Shown piece after piece: positions 1-5,765 of a stretch of DNA of 7,997 bases. Source of the stretch: Nitrospina sp. (GTDB taxonomy: Bacteria > Nitrospinota > Nitrospinia > Nitrospinales > VA-1). A program made the position numbers and the translations under genes. The stretch is from positions 1-7,997 of the forward strand of contig DODH01000189.1 in the NCBI GenBank assembly GCA_003545625.1, read 5' to 3'. The notes beneath the pieces are model-generated. The model was not told where the DNA came from and searched no databases. It saw only the letters and a list, made by a program, of their open reading frames with translations. How positions within the stretch are numbered: the first letter of the stretch is position 1; each line of letters opens with the position of its first letter.

Positions 1-46
<46 letters not shown>

Positions 47-82
47 ATATTTTGATGTTAAGGGATGAGAGACCCGAGACCA

Positions 83-110
83 ATTATATTTCCTCAATCG
101 TGTTTGTCAA
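83..110 (-). promoter_or_regulatory. Consensus sigma70-type promoter of the tRNA-Gly gene
   Basis: On the minus strand a perfect -35 box TTGACA (105-110) is separated by 16 bp from a perfect -10 box TATAAT (83-88). Transcription would start near 75-76, about 30 nt before the tRNA 5' end. The -35 box lies just beyond the plsY stop codon. The start region contains a short tandem GGTCTC repeat and is fairly GC-rich, as is common for stable-RNA promoters. Matching both hexamers exactly with near-optimal spacing makes this the best-supported promoter in the window. Confidence 0.82.
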
Positions 111-113
111 ATT

Positions 114-704
114 CTATTTTCTCAGAAACTTCGTTTCGGTTCCCTCAATCAGGCGAAGAATGTTGTCGTAATGCTTCTGCAAGGTGAACAGGCCGACAAT
201 GGCCGCAAGATATATATAAGGAAGGGGCAGTTTAAAATAAATGGCAAACAAAGGAAGAGAAATCGCCGCCATGATCGACCCTATGGAAACATAGCCCGAA
301 ATCCACAGGCAGGCAGAAAACACCCCGACCGCGCACAGAGTTGCCCAAGGCATGATGTATGAAAACAGGCCCAGGCTGGTTGCGACCCCTTTGCCGCCCT
401 TGAACTTCAAGAAAATGGAATAGAGATGGCCGAGAAAAACCATGAGCCCGGCAAGGGCAATCACAAGCGGTTTTTCGTACAGCAGACTGGCACCAAAAAC
501 CACGAGGAGCCCCTTCAGCACATCTCCCAACAGGGTCAGCAGTCCGGCTTTTTTACCCAGTACCCGCGCCACGTTGGTGGCGCCGATATTGCCGCTACCT
601 TGTTCACGGATGTCTATGCGCTGGGCCCGTGCCAGTACAACGCCAAAAGGAATGGACCCGATCAAATACGATATCAGACACAGGGCGGGAATTTCAGTCA
701 GCAT
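114..704 (-). CDS. plsY: Glycerol-3-phosphate acyltransferase PlsY
   Basis: PlsY is an inner-membrane enzyme that transfers an acyl group from acyl-phosphate to glycerol-3-phosphate, giving lysophosphatidic acid, the first step of phospholipid synthesis. The 196-residue length fits the family. An N-terminal GSIPFG segment (16-21) is followed by the glycine-rich motif GSGNIGATN (36-44). The second motif GHLYSIFLKFKGGKGVAT (92-109) is clear, and several hydrophobic membrane segments are spread along the chain. A YVSIGS-type third motif sits around residues 138-143. The second motif has Ser where a Pro is usual (GHxFPVF in many homologues), a mild deviation. The gene starts 21 bp after the sigma-factor stop, so it is probably the last gene of the bamD-sigma-plsY unit. 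No convincing Shine-Dalgarno site precedes the ATG. The family assignment is secure. Confidence 0.95.
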   Translation of the reverse strand: MLTEIPALCLISYLIGSIPFGVVLARAQRIDIREQGSGNIGATNVARVLGKKAGLLTLLGDVLKGLLVVFGASLLYEKPLVIALAGLMVFLGHLYSIFLKFKGGKGVATSLGLFSYIMPWATLCAVGVFSACLWISGYVSIGSIMAAISLPLFAIYFKLPLPYIYLAAIVGLFTLQKHYDNILRLIEGTETKFLRK

Positions 705-725
705 AATGAATGAGGTCGAGGGTGG

Positions 726-1610
726 TCATTCGGTTTCGTCCACCCATGATTCGTTTTGCAGTTTGGTCCTTAGTTTTAATTTGGCTCTTTTTTCGATTTG
801 CCGCACCCGCTCACGGGAGAGGCCAATCTCTTTTCCAATTTCCTCCAGTGTTTTGACGTCCCCAAAAAAACCGAAACGCATTTTGAGAATTTTGGTTTCC
901 CTCTCCGAAAGGTCTTCCAGTAATTGGTCCACCTTTTTGTTGAGAAACTCCTGCATGAGTTGGTCATCGTACGGAATGAAGTCCTTGTTTTCCAGGAGAT
1001 CCAGATAGGGCGTGTCTTCATCATCTTTTAAAGGCGAGTCGAGCGAAAGGTGGGTCCGGTACGCACGCATGATGGAGCTGATTTCTTCGTCTCCATATCC
1101 CAAGCTCTTTGCCAGTTCGGCCTGGGTTGGTTCACGCTCCAGGGCTTGTACCATCTGCTGGCTCCTTTTGTTGATCTTGTTGACTTTTCCGGCTTGCTTG
1201 ACGGGAAGCTTCACGGTGCCCGACTGCTCGGCGAGGGAATGCATGATGGCCTGTTTGATCCACCATACAGCGTAGGTGATGAACTTGACATTCCTGGAAA
1301 CGTCAAATCGTTTAGCGGCCTGGATCAATCCAATGTTTCCTTCTTCAATCAAGTCCTGAAGAGAAATGCCCAGTCCCCGGTATTTGTTGGCTACGGTCAC
1401 GACATACTTTAAATTTCTGCGAACCATTTCCTGAATGGCTTTGGGGTCTCCGTCTTTAATGGATGTTGCTAATTTGATTTCTTGTTCCCGGGTGAGAATT
1501 TTGATCCTGCTGATTTCCTCCATGTATTGGGTGAGCGGGTCATGGTTGGTCCCTTTATCCTTCGGGGGTGAAGAGCGTTTGGCTCGTTTCTGTTTGGGGG
1601 TTTTGGACAT
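726..1610 (-). CDS. Sigma-70 family RNA polymerase sigma factor, group-2-like (RpoS/SigA-type)
   Basis: The 294-residue protein would direct RNA polymerase to promoters. After a basic N-terminal tail of about 22 residues comes region 1.2 (about 24-55, DPLTQYMEEISR). Region 2 runs about 58-138 and holds the core-binding segment DLIEEGNIGLIQAAKRFD and the -10 recognition and melting segment with YAVWWIKQAI (113-122). Region 3 spans about 139-215. Region 4 (about 226-283) ends in the helix-turn-helix TLEEIGKEIGLSRERVRQIE that reads -35 boxes. There is no long acidic region 1.1, so it is probably not the primary sigma. Intact regions 1.2 and 2.4 argue against an ECF sigma, and region 2.4 does not look like RpoH. 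It could serve stationary-phase, stress or general roles; the sequence does not tell. It lies 7 bp after bamD and has no visible Shine-Dalgarno site, which suggests translational coupling. I give no symbol because rpoS and rpoD homology cannot be separated by eye. Confidence 0.93.
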   Translation of the reverse strand: MSKTPKQKRAKRSSPPKDKGTNHDPLTQYMEEISRIKILTREQEIKLATSIKDGDPKAIQEMVRRNLKYVVTVANKYRGLGISLQDLIEEGNIGLIQAAKRFDVSRNVKFITYAVWWIKQAIMHSLAEQSGTVKLPVKQAGKVNKINKRSQQMVQALEREPTQAELAKSLGYGDEEISSIMRAYRTHLSLDSPLKDDEDTPYLDLLENKDFIPYDDQLMQEFLNKKVDQLLEDLSERETKILKMRFGFFGDVKTLEEIGKEIGLSRERVRQIEKRAKLKLRTKLQNESWVDETE

Positions 1611-1617
1611 AATTTGT

Positions 1618-2382
1618 TTAGCGCATGGCTTTCAAGCGAAGCCGTGCCTCTTTTGCGAACTCGCTTAGGGGGGAGTTTTTAATTACGGTTTTATAATATG
1701 CAGTGGCCTTGGAAAAATTTTGCTCATGATAATAGGATTCGCCCAACAGAAACTCGGCTTCGAGAATATAAGAATGCTTGGGGTATTCCACTTTCAAGCG
1801 TTTGAGCCGGAGGATAGCCGCCTGATAAGAACCGGTACGGTAATAAAACTTGCCGATTTCAAACATGTTTTGCGCCAGTATATCCAGGCACTGGGTAATT
1901 TTTGCTTTTGCCTGTTTCAAGTAAGAACTTTGTGGAAAATCCTGTACGAAGCGCTCAAACCCTTCCAGCGCCGAATGAACCGGGGTCAAATCTCGCGATG
2001 CCAGATCGGTCAATTTGAAACTGGATTTGGCTTTATAAAAATGTGCCCGGTCCACAAACTGGTGGGCGGGGTAGAGTTCGATAAACTTCTGGTAATGAAA
2101 TTTAGCCTCTTCATATTCCTCTCCGCTATAATGAAGGTCTGCCAGCAACATGGTTGCCGCTGTCCGCTCTTTGCTGTCTGGATAATCTTCCAGCAATAGC
2201 TGGATTTTGGCTTTGGCTTCTTCGGTTTCCTTTTCTTTCGCCAGACGTTTGCCTTGTTGTAATAGTTCGTTTGCGCTATAGGTCCTCTCTTTTTTTGTTG
2301 TGGTGCAAGCAAAGAGCAGTGCCAGCACGGAAACCAGAGTGAAAAAAGAACCAAATTTAGAGAAGAGACGGAATGGTAACAT
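1618..2382 (-). CDS. bamD: Outer membrane protein assembly factor BamD (TPR lipoprotein)
   Basis: BamD is the TPR lipoprotein of the BAM complex that inserts beta-barrel proteins into the outer membrane; it is anchored on the periplasmic face. The 254-residue product starts with a lipoprotein signal: a basic start, a hydrophobic stretch (about 12-25) and the lipobox LFAC with the lipidated cysteine at 26. A run of TPR-like helix pairs follows, each marked by aromatic, alanine and tyrosine-proline positions (IELYP 101-105, VEYP 198-201). The block around 129-153 (SRDLTPVHSALEGFERFVQDFP) matches the RD-x-T-x-x-x-x-A ... F ... FP signature of BamD/YfiO. It is the first gene of the unit and diverges from exbB. 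No Shine-Dalgarno site is seen before the ATG. A generic TPR lipoprotein such as a YbgF-like one is the alternative, but length and signature favour BamD. Confidence 0.9.
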   Translation of the reverse strand: MLPFRLFSKFGSFFTLVSVLALLFACTTTKKERTYSANELLQQGKRLAKEKETEEAKAKIQLLLEDYPDSKERTAATMLLADLHYSGEEYEEAKFHYQKFIELYPAHQFVDRAHFYKAKSSFKLTDLASRDLTPVHSALEGFERFVQDFPQSSYLKQAKAKITQCLDILAQNMFEIGKFYYRTGSYQAAILRLKRLKVEYPKHSYILEAEFLLGESYYHEQNFSKATAYYKTVIKNSPLSEFAKEARLRLKAMR

Positions 2383-2413
2383 TATGGTGTTTAGTCGTTG
2401 AAAGTTGCTTTCG

Positions 2414-2442
2414 AATATATACTAAAAAACCTTATGTTTAAA
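2414..2442 (-). promoter_or_regulatory. Candidate promoter for bamD-sigma-plsY
   Basis: On the minus strand TTTAAA (2437-2442, 4/6 to TTGACA) and TATATT (2414-2419, 5/6 to TATAAT) are separated by exactly 17 bp. Transcription would start near 2407, giving a leader of about 24 nt before the bamD ATG at 2382. The region is AT-rich, so chance matches are possible, but spacing and location suit a sigma70-type promoter. Confidence 0.45.
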
Positions 2443-2474
2443 GAGCTTAATCATCTTGAGGGACTTGAAAGCTC
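2443..2474. promoter_or_regulatory. Inverted repeat between divergent promoters, possible operator
   Basis: GAGCTT (2443-2448) and AAGCTC (2469-2474) form a perfect 6-bp inverted repeat with a 20-bp spacer. It lies exactly between the predicted -35 boxes of the bamD and exbB promoters. The spacer also holds a direct repeat CTTGA (2455-2459 and 2464-2468), with its complement TCAAG at 2483-2487. This arrangement suits a regulator that controls both directions, but such short repeats can arise by chance. Confidence 0.22.
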
Positions 2475-2475
2475 C

Positions 2476-2505
2476 TTGCTTATCAAGAAAACTTCGTGCT
2501 ATAAC
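2476..2505 (+). promoter_or_regulatory. Candidate extended -10 promoter for exbB-exbD
   Basis: TTGCTT (2476-2481, 3/6 to TTGACA) lies 18 bp upstream of TATAAC (2500-2505, 5/6 to TATAAT). The -10 box is preceded by TGC, an extended -10 element that compensates for a weak -35. Transcription would start near 2512, giving a leader of about 47 nt before the preferred exbB start at 2559. Confidence 0.45.
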
Positions 2506-2558
2506 TTCAACAATATTTCCATCTTTTGGATGGGGACCTCATCAAAATAGAGAACATT

Positions 2559-3338
2559 ATGAGACGGCCAATCAAAATCGGATTGTTAAGCTTGTTGGCT
2601 GGGTGGTATCCCGGTCTGGTCAATTCTGCCTTTGCTGCGGACACAGATGGATCGGGGAAACTGCTTTCCACCTTCGAAAAGGGCGGCTTCATGATGTATC
2701 CCATTCTTTTTGCCTCTGTGCTCATGCTGGGCATTGCTATAGAGCGGGCTTATAACCTGAGAAGAAAAAATATCATCAACTCTGATTTTCTCCAGAATGT
2801 CCGCGACCAGTGGGACTGGAAAGATATTCAAAAAACGCTTCGGTTGTGCAATTCCAACGACAATGCGCTTTCGCGGATTTTGAAAGTGGGATTATTGCGG
2901 GTAGGGGGCAAGCTCGATGAGATTGAAAGGGCGATTGATGGGGCCGGCCAGCATGAGGCGTCCCTGATGAACTCGAATCTCAGGGTGCTGGGCGCGGTGG
3001 CAAACATCACCCCAATGATGGGTCTTTTGGGGACCGTCTTTGGAATGATCAAAGCCTTCAATGTGATTTCTCTCAGCGGCACCGGTAACCCCGGTCTTGT
3101 GGCCAGCGGTATATCCGAAGCGTTGATCACAACTGCCGCGGGAATGCTGGTTGGCATCCCTGCTTTAGCCCTGTATCACTATTTCCGGGGAAAAATCGAC
3201 CGCTATGTTTTCGAGATGGAGGAGATTTCGTTCCAACTCGTTGAAGAGCTTTCCTACGATGGCCTTAGAAAATCCAAACCCGTAGCACCGGGGCCGGAAA
3301 AATCTAAAAAAGTCTCAACCATTTCTACTGGCGGCTGA
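2559..3338 (+). CDS. exbB: ExbB/TolQ/MotA-family proton channel, signal-peptide form
   Basis: With ExbD this inner-membrane protein forms a proton-driven motor that usually energizes TonB-type transport, or TolA. From the ATG at 2559 the product is 259 residues. It starts with a basic segment (MRRPIK) and a hydrophobic stretch ending NSAFA-AD (about 22-28), which looks like a cleavable signal peptide. Transmembrane helix 1 follows at about 45-62 (MMYPILFASVLML). The conserved helix 2 block ITPMMGLLGTVFGMIKAF is at 150-167, and helix 3 (SEALITTAAGMLVGIPALALYHYF) at about 186-209. The tail is basic and proline-rich. A TTG at 2526 would add 11 residues but lacks a ribosome site. The 2559 ATG has AGAG (2549-2552) six bases upstream and gives a proper signal peptide. 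exbD starts 53 bp downstream. TolQ cannot be excluded by eye; no tonB or tolA is visible. Confidence 0.88.
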   Translation: MRRPIKIGLLSLLAGWYPGLVNSAFAADTDGSGKLLSTFEKGGFMMYPILFASVLMLGIAIERAYNLRRKNIINSDFLQNVRDQWDWKDIQKTLRLCNSNDNALSRILKVGLLRVGGKLDEIERAIDGAGQHEASLMNSNLRVLGAVANITPMMGLLGTVFGMIKAFNVISLSGTGNPGLVASGISEALITTAAGMLVGIPALALYHYFRGKIDRYVFEMEEISFQLVEELSYDGLRKSKPVAPGPEKSKKVSTISTGG

Positions 3339-3391
3339 TCGCGGGCCGTGTTGGCATTGGCTTTTGTGTGTAAAAGGAATTTGACTGGACT

Positions 3392-3790
3392 ATGCGATTC
3401 AGAAAAGAAGAGGAAGATAGTTTTGCCTTTGATATGACACCCATGATTGATGTGGTGTTCCTGCTTCTTATTTTCTTTATGGTGTCCACGGTATTTGTGG
3501 ACTTCAGCCGAAAGATGGATATTAACCTTCCCACTTCCAAGTCCTCCGTCATCGATGAACGTAGCAAAACTCTGGAGATTGAGATGTCGAAAGACAAAAA
3601 AATATTTCTGGATGGCAAGCCGTTAACGCTATTGGGGCTGGAAACGACTCTCGCCAAGATGGAATTCAAGGGCAAAAAACCAAGCGCTCTCATTCGAGCC
3701 GATAAATCCCTTCCTTATGGAGATGTGATCCAGGTCATGGGCCTTTTACAAAAAAAAGGCATTCCTGATATCAGCGTTGCGGTCAAATAA
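3392..3790 (+). CDS. exbD: ExbD/TolR-family biopolymer transport protein
   Basis: The partner of the upstream ExbB-like channel has 132 residues, normal for ExbD. A short cytoplasmic N terminus is followed by one transmembrane helix (about 19-36). It contains the family motif MTPMIDVVFLLLIFFM (15-30), with the proton-carrying aspartate at 20. The periplasmic part (about 40-132) has the usual beta-alpha pattern, including INLPTS, an I-x-LDGKPL strand-turn (605-type hairpin region near residues 69-77) and IRADKSLPYGDVIQVM (about 107-122). It begins 53 bp after the exbB stop. A purine-rich AAGGA (3374-3378) lies 13 bases before the ATG, a little far. The gene is intact. ExbD is favoured over TolR by the charged N terminus and the DKSLPYGDV segment, but the two families overlap. 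Confidence 0.9.
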   Translation: MRFRKEEEDSFAFDMTPMIDVVFLLLIFFMVSTVFVDFSRKMDINLPTSKSSVIDERSKTLEIEMSKDKKIFLDGKPLTLLGLETTLAKMEFKGKKPSALIRADKSLPYGDVIQVMGLLQKKGIPDISVAVK

Positions 3791-3801
3791 GGTATAATCC
3801 C

Positions 3802-3829
3802 TTTACTCTTAATATAGTTTTTTTATAAC
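3802..3829 (+). promoter_or_regulatory. Candidate promoter for the DUF3386-like gene
   Basis: TTTACT (3802-3807, 4/6 to TTGACA) and TATAAC (3824-3829, 5/6 to TATAAT) are 16 bp apart, just after the exbD stop. Transcription would start near 3836, giving an unusually long leader of about 175 nt. A separate TATAAT at 3793-3798 exists but has no acceptable -35 partner. The region is AT-rich, so this remains a prediction. Confidence 0.35.
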
Positions 3830-3880
3830 TCAAGAGGATCTCTAGGAATTACTTTTGGCCATGAGTAGGCCCTTATAAAG

Positions 3881-3924
3881 TTTGGGCACGAATAGTAGCC
3901 CAAAAAGCCTGCGAATTGCCGCAG
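3881..3924 (+). other. Two consecutive hairpins in the leader of the DUF3386-like gene
   Basis: TTTGGGC (3881-3887) and GCCCAAA (3898-3904) form a perfect 7-bp stem with a 10-nt loop. Four bases later CTGCG (3909-3913) and CGCAG (3920-3924) form a perfect 5-bp stem with a 6-nt loop. Neither is followed by a T run on the plus strand, so they are not intrinsic terminators. A second GCCC at 3869-3872 could compete for the GGGC at 3884-3887. They may be a structured 5' untranslated region; no known riboswitch class is recognised. Confidence 0.35.
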
Positions 3925-3996
3925 AGAAAATTACCGAATAAATAGAGATGCCCTCGTAGGTCTGCTCGGAAGTTAGAGTGGGCTATTTCAGTTTTT

Positions 3997-4002
3997 AAGG
4001 AG
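3997..4002 (+). promoter_or_regulatory. Strong Shine-Dalgarno site AAGGAG fixing the 4010 start
   Basis: AAGGAG lies 7 bases before the ATG at 4010, near-ideal sequence and spacing. It stands out because most other starts in the window lack a recognisable site, so this gene may be translated well. Confidence 0.8.
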
Positions 4003-4009
4003 ATTTTGC

Positions 4010-4687
4010 ATGGCAACTTATACCAAAGAAAAAGATGTTGAAACCACAGTGGAAGACGATGCTTCTGCGCGCAAAGCAATGCAGGAAGTTTTTTCCAACA
4101 CCGCCCGATGGCCGGCTGGGTTCGGTGGCTTCACCGCGGATGCGACAGCAAATATTAATGGTGTTGAACATAAGGGTACCGTAACCGTTAAAGGCCCCAA
4201 GGAAATCGCAACCGATATCAGCGATGAAAAAGCCAAAGGTTTTCTTACAGAAAACCTGGCTTCCATTGCCATGCATCGGGGTCCGCGTTCGTTTGAAGAG
4301 TCGGACGGCAAATACAAACTGCACTTCGGTGATGACGGCACACACCCGTTGGGAAGAAAGCTCGTTATGGGTGGGGACGGCATGAGTTCCTTCTACCGCA
4401 TTAAGGATGGCAGAATCCAGCAGATCAATCGGCAGACACCACGCTTTTCTTTTTCCATCAATATTGAAGAGAGCCGGAAAAATCAGGATGGCAAATTCCT
4501 GACGCATAAATATTCAGTGTTCTATTTCAATCCTGAAACCAAGGGATTGAAAGATGTGGAAAGTTATACCGATGAATATACAAGAGTGGGGGAGGCCGAC
4601 CTTCCTGAAAAGCGTCGTATCATTAATTGCGAAGAAGGCGCGATATGCGTTTCGACCATGACGCTCAGCAACCATAAATTGCTTTAA
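4010..4687 (+). CDS. DUF3386-family protein of unknown function
   Basis: The 225-residue product has no signal peptide or transmembrane segment and is probably cytoplasmic. After a charged N terminus (1-16) comes a helix (about 18-31), then an aromatic stretch ending in GFTADA (40-45). Alternating beta-type strands fill the rest. I recall matching hallmarks from the cyanobacterial family DUF3386: the ARxAxxEVF start, FTADxT, HRxxxSFEE (here HRGPRSFEES, 89-98), GDxMxxxYR (122-130), an FSINIxES strand (147-154) and the terminal SNxKLL (220-225). Length agrees with that family. Function is unknown; a beta-rich lipid- or ligand-binding fold is possible but not shown by any catalytic motif. The gene has its own leader, a strong ribosome site and a strong terminator, so it is probably a single-gene transcript or the end of the exbBD one. 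Family confirmation needs a Pfam profile search. Confidence 0.78.
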   Translation: MATYTKEKDVETTVEDDASARKAMQEVFSNTARWPAGFGGFTADATANINGVEHKGTVTVKGPKEIATDISDEKAKGFLTENLASIAMHRGPRSFEESDGKYKLHFGDDGTHPLGRKLVMGGDGMSSFYRIKDGRIQQINRQTPRFSFSINIEESRKNQDGKFLTHKYSVFYFNPETKGLKDVESYTDEYTRVGEADLPEKRRIINCEEGAICVSTMTLSNHKLL

Positions 4688-4701
4688 GGTAAATCAAACA
4701 C

Positions 4702-4716
4702 CCTGAATTTTTCAGG
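4702..4716. repeat. Short perfect inverted repeat (CCTGAA/TTCAGG)
   Basis: CCTGAA (4702-4707) and TTCAGG (4711-4716) pair with a 3-nt TTT loop, 15 bp after the DUF3386-like gene. No T run follows it on either strand. It may add to the adjacent terminator or protect the mRNA 3' end, and it could be incidental. Confidence 0.4.
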
Positions 4717-4724
4717 ATAAAATG

Positions 4725-4759
4725 ATCCTCTTCCCTAACACAGGGAGGGGGATTTTTTT
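4725..4759 (+). terminator. Strong rho-independent terminator
   Basis: A 12-bp stem pairs 4725-4736 with 4742-4753 around an AACAC loop, with two G-U wobbles. It is followed directly by seven Ts (4753-4759). It ends transcription of the DUF3386-like gene. On the opposite strand the hairpin is followed only by ATTTTA, so it would be at best a weak terminator for the convergent operon ending at 4773. Confidence 0.9.
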
Positions 4760-4772
4760 ATGGGTTAAGAAT

Positions 4773-5765
4773 TCAAGCTCTGGACGTATCGGTGACATTA
4801 GCGTCCTGTTCGACACTAACATCGGAACCGATGATGCTGTTTTTGACTGTAGCTCGTGAGCCGATGGTCACGCCCTCCCAGAGTATGGAATTTTCCACCA
4901 CAGCGCCGGACCGGATTCTGCACCCATCTCCCAATACTGCATAGGGGCCGACCTGAGAGTCTTGGGCGATTTCACACTCCTTGCCAATATGCACGGGAGG
5001 CACGATGAGAGGCCCTTCCGGTGTTTTTGAAGTTTTTATTTTTAGCGATAGCTTTCCATCAAGCGCATCGGCTTGTGCCTGGATATAAGTTTCCCGTGTA
5101 CCCATGTCGATCCAGTATTTTTCATGCAGGGTTCCATAAACCGGAAGTCCTTCTTTGATCATCGCCGGGAACACATCTTCTGCCGTGCCAAAAAATTTTC
5201 CTGAAGGGATGCGGAAAAATATCTCCGGCTCCATGATCTGGATGCCAGTGAACATGACGCGTTGGGTTGTTGCGGGAGGGTTTTTAATCGACGCATTTAC
5301 AAATCGCGTGATGCGACCGTCATCGGCCAACTCAATAGGTTCATATTTTTCCGGATCGGCATCTTGTCGAACCACCAGTGTCAGGCAGGATTTTTTTTCT
5401 TTATGAAAACTGAGAGCTTTATCCAGATCAATATCTGTGAGTACGTCGCTATTTATTACTAAAAACGTTTCTTTTTCAAGGAAGGACTGGGCCTTTTTGA
5501 GTCCTCCTGCGGTTCCCAGAATTTCTTCTTCCCTGGAAAACTGCAGACGCACCCCGAAATCTGTGCCATCGCCGAAATACTCGACAATCTTGTCAGGCAG
5601 GTGATGCACATTGACGATGATGTCCTGGATACCCTGGGAACTTAAATAGTTAAGCACGTGTTCCAGAAGGGGGCGGTTTAATACCGGGAACATTGGTTTG
5701 GGAAGACTGAGGGTCAGGGGTTTAAGGCGGGACCCGAAGCCGGCTGCCAGTATCATGGCTCTCAT
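4773..5765 (-). CDS. Sugar-phosphate nucleotidyltransferase with C-terminal left-handed beta-helix
   Basis: Enzymes of this family join a sugar-1-phosphate to an NTP, giving an NDP-sugar and pyrophosphate. The 330-residue protein starts with the nucleotide-binding signature LAAGFGSRLKPLT...PKP (6-24), with Arg13 and Lys23 at the expected positions. GTAGGLKKA (84-92) and the metal-site INSD (104-107, Asp107) follow, then DMGT (220-223). The C-terminal third (about 255-320) has hexapeptide-like repeats (IGKECEI, VGPYAVLGDGCRI, IGSRATV) of a short left-handed beta-helix, as in mannose-1-phosphate guanylyltransferase and GlmU-like enzymes. No acetyltransferase chemistry is evident. The substrate cannot be read; GTP/mannose, UTP/glucose or MurU-like use are options. 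The ATG overlaps the mtnA stop by 4 bp (ATGA), so translation is coupled. It is the last gene of the minus-strand operon. Confidence 0.9.
   Translation of the reverse strand: MRAMILAAGFGSRLKPLTLSLPKPMFPVLNRPLLEHVLNYLSSQGIQDIIVNVHHLPDKIVEYFGDGTDFGVRLQFSREEEILGTAGGLKKAQSFLEKETFLVINSDVLTDIDLDKALSFHKEKKSCLTLVVRQDADPEKYEPIELADDGRITRFVNASIKNPPATTQRVMFTGIQIMEPEIFFRIPSGKFFGTAEDVFPAMIKEGLPVYGTLHEKYWIDMGTRETYIQAQADALDGKLSLKIKTSKTPEGPLIVPPVHIGKECEIAQDSQVGPYAVLGDGCRIRSGAVVENSILWEGVTIGSRATVKNSIIGSDVSVEQDANVTDTSRA

Noticed and set aside
442..1008. Open frame on the plus strand, 188 codons
   Set aside because: It is antisense to plsY and the sigma gene, whose protein motifs are clear. Its translation is rich in Ser and Arg and shows no recognisable domain.
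1720..2199. Open frame on the plus strand, 159 codons
   Set aside because: It is antisense to bamD and has a low-complexity Phe/Gln/Cys composition typical of a shadow frame.
2526..2558. Upstream TTG start that would add 11 residues to ExbB
   Set aside because: It has no ribosome site and would put charged residues before the signal peptide. The ATG at 2559 has AGAG at good spacing.
3793..3798. Exact TATAAT as a -10 box after exbD
   Set aside because: No sequence at 15-18 bp upstream resembles TTGACA and there is no extended -10 TG. The pair at 3802-3829 fits better.
3861..3878. Five-codon leader peptide ORF (ATG at 3861)
   Set aside because: The nearest AGGA is 13 bases away and there is no run of a regulatory amino acid, so it does not look like an attenuator peptide.
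3881..3904. Hairpin as an intrinsic terminator of exbD
   Set aside because: It is followed by AAGCCTG rather than a T run on the plus strand, and by CTTTATA on the minus strand, so it lacks the required U tract.
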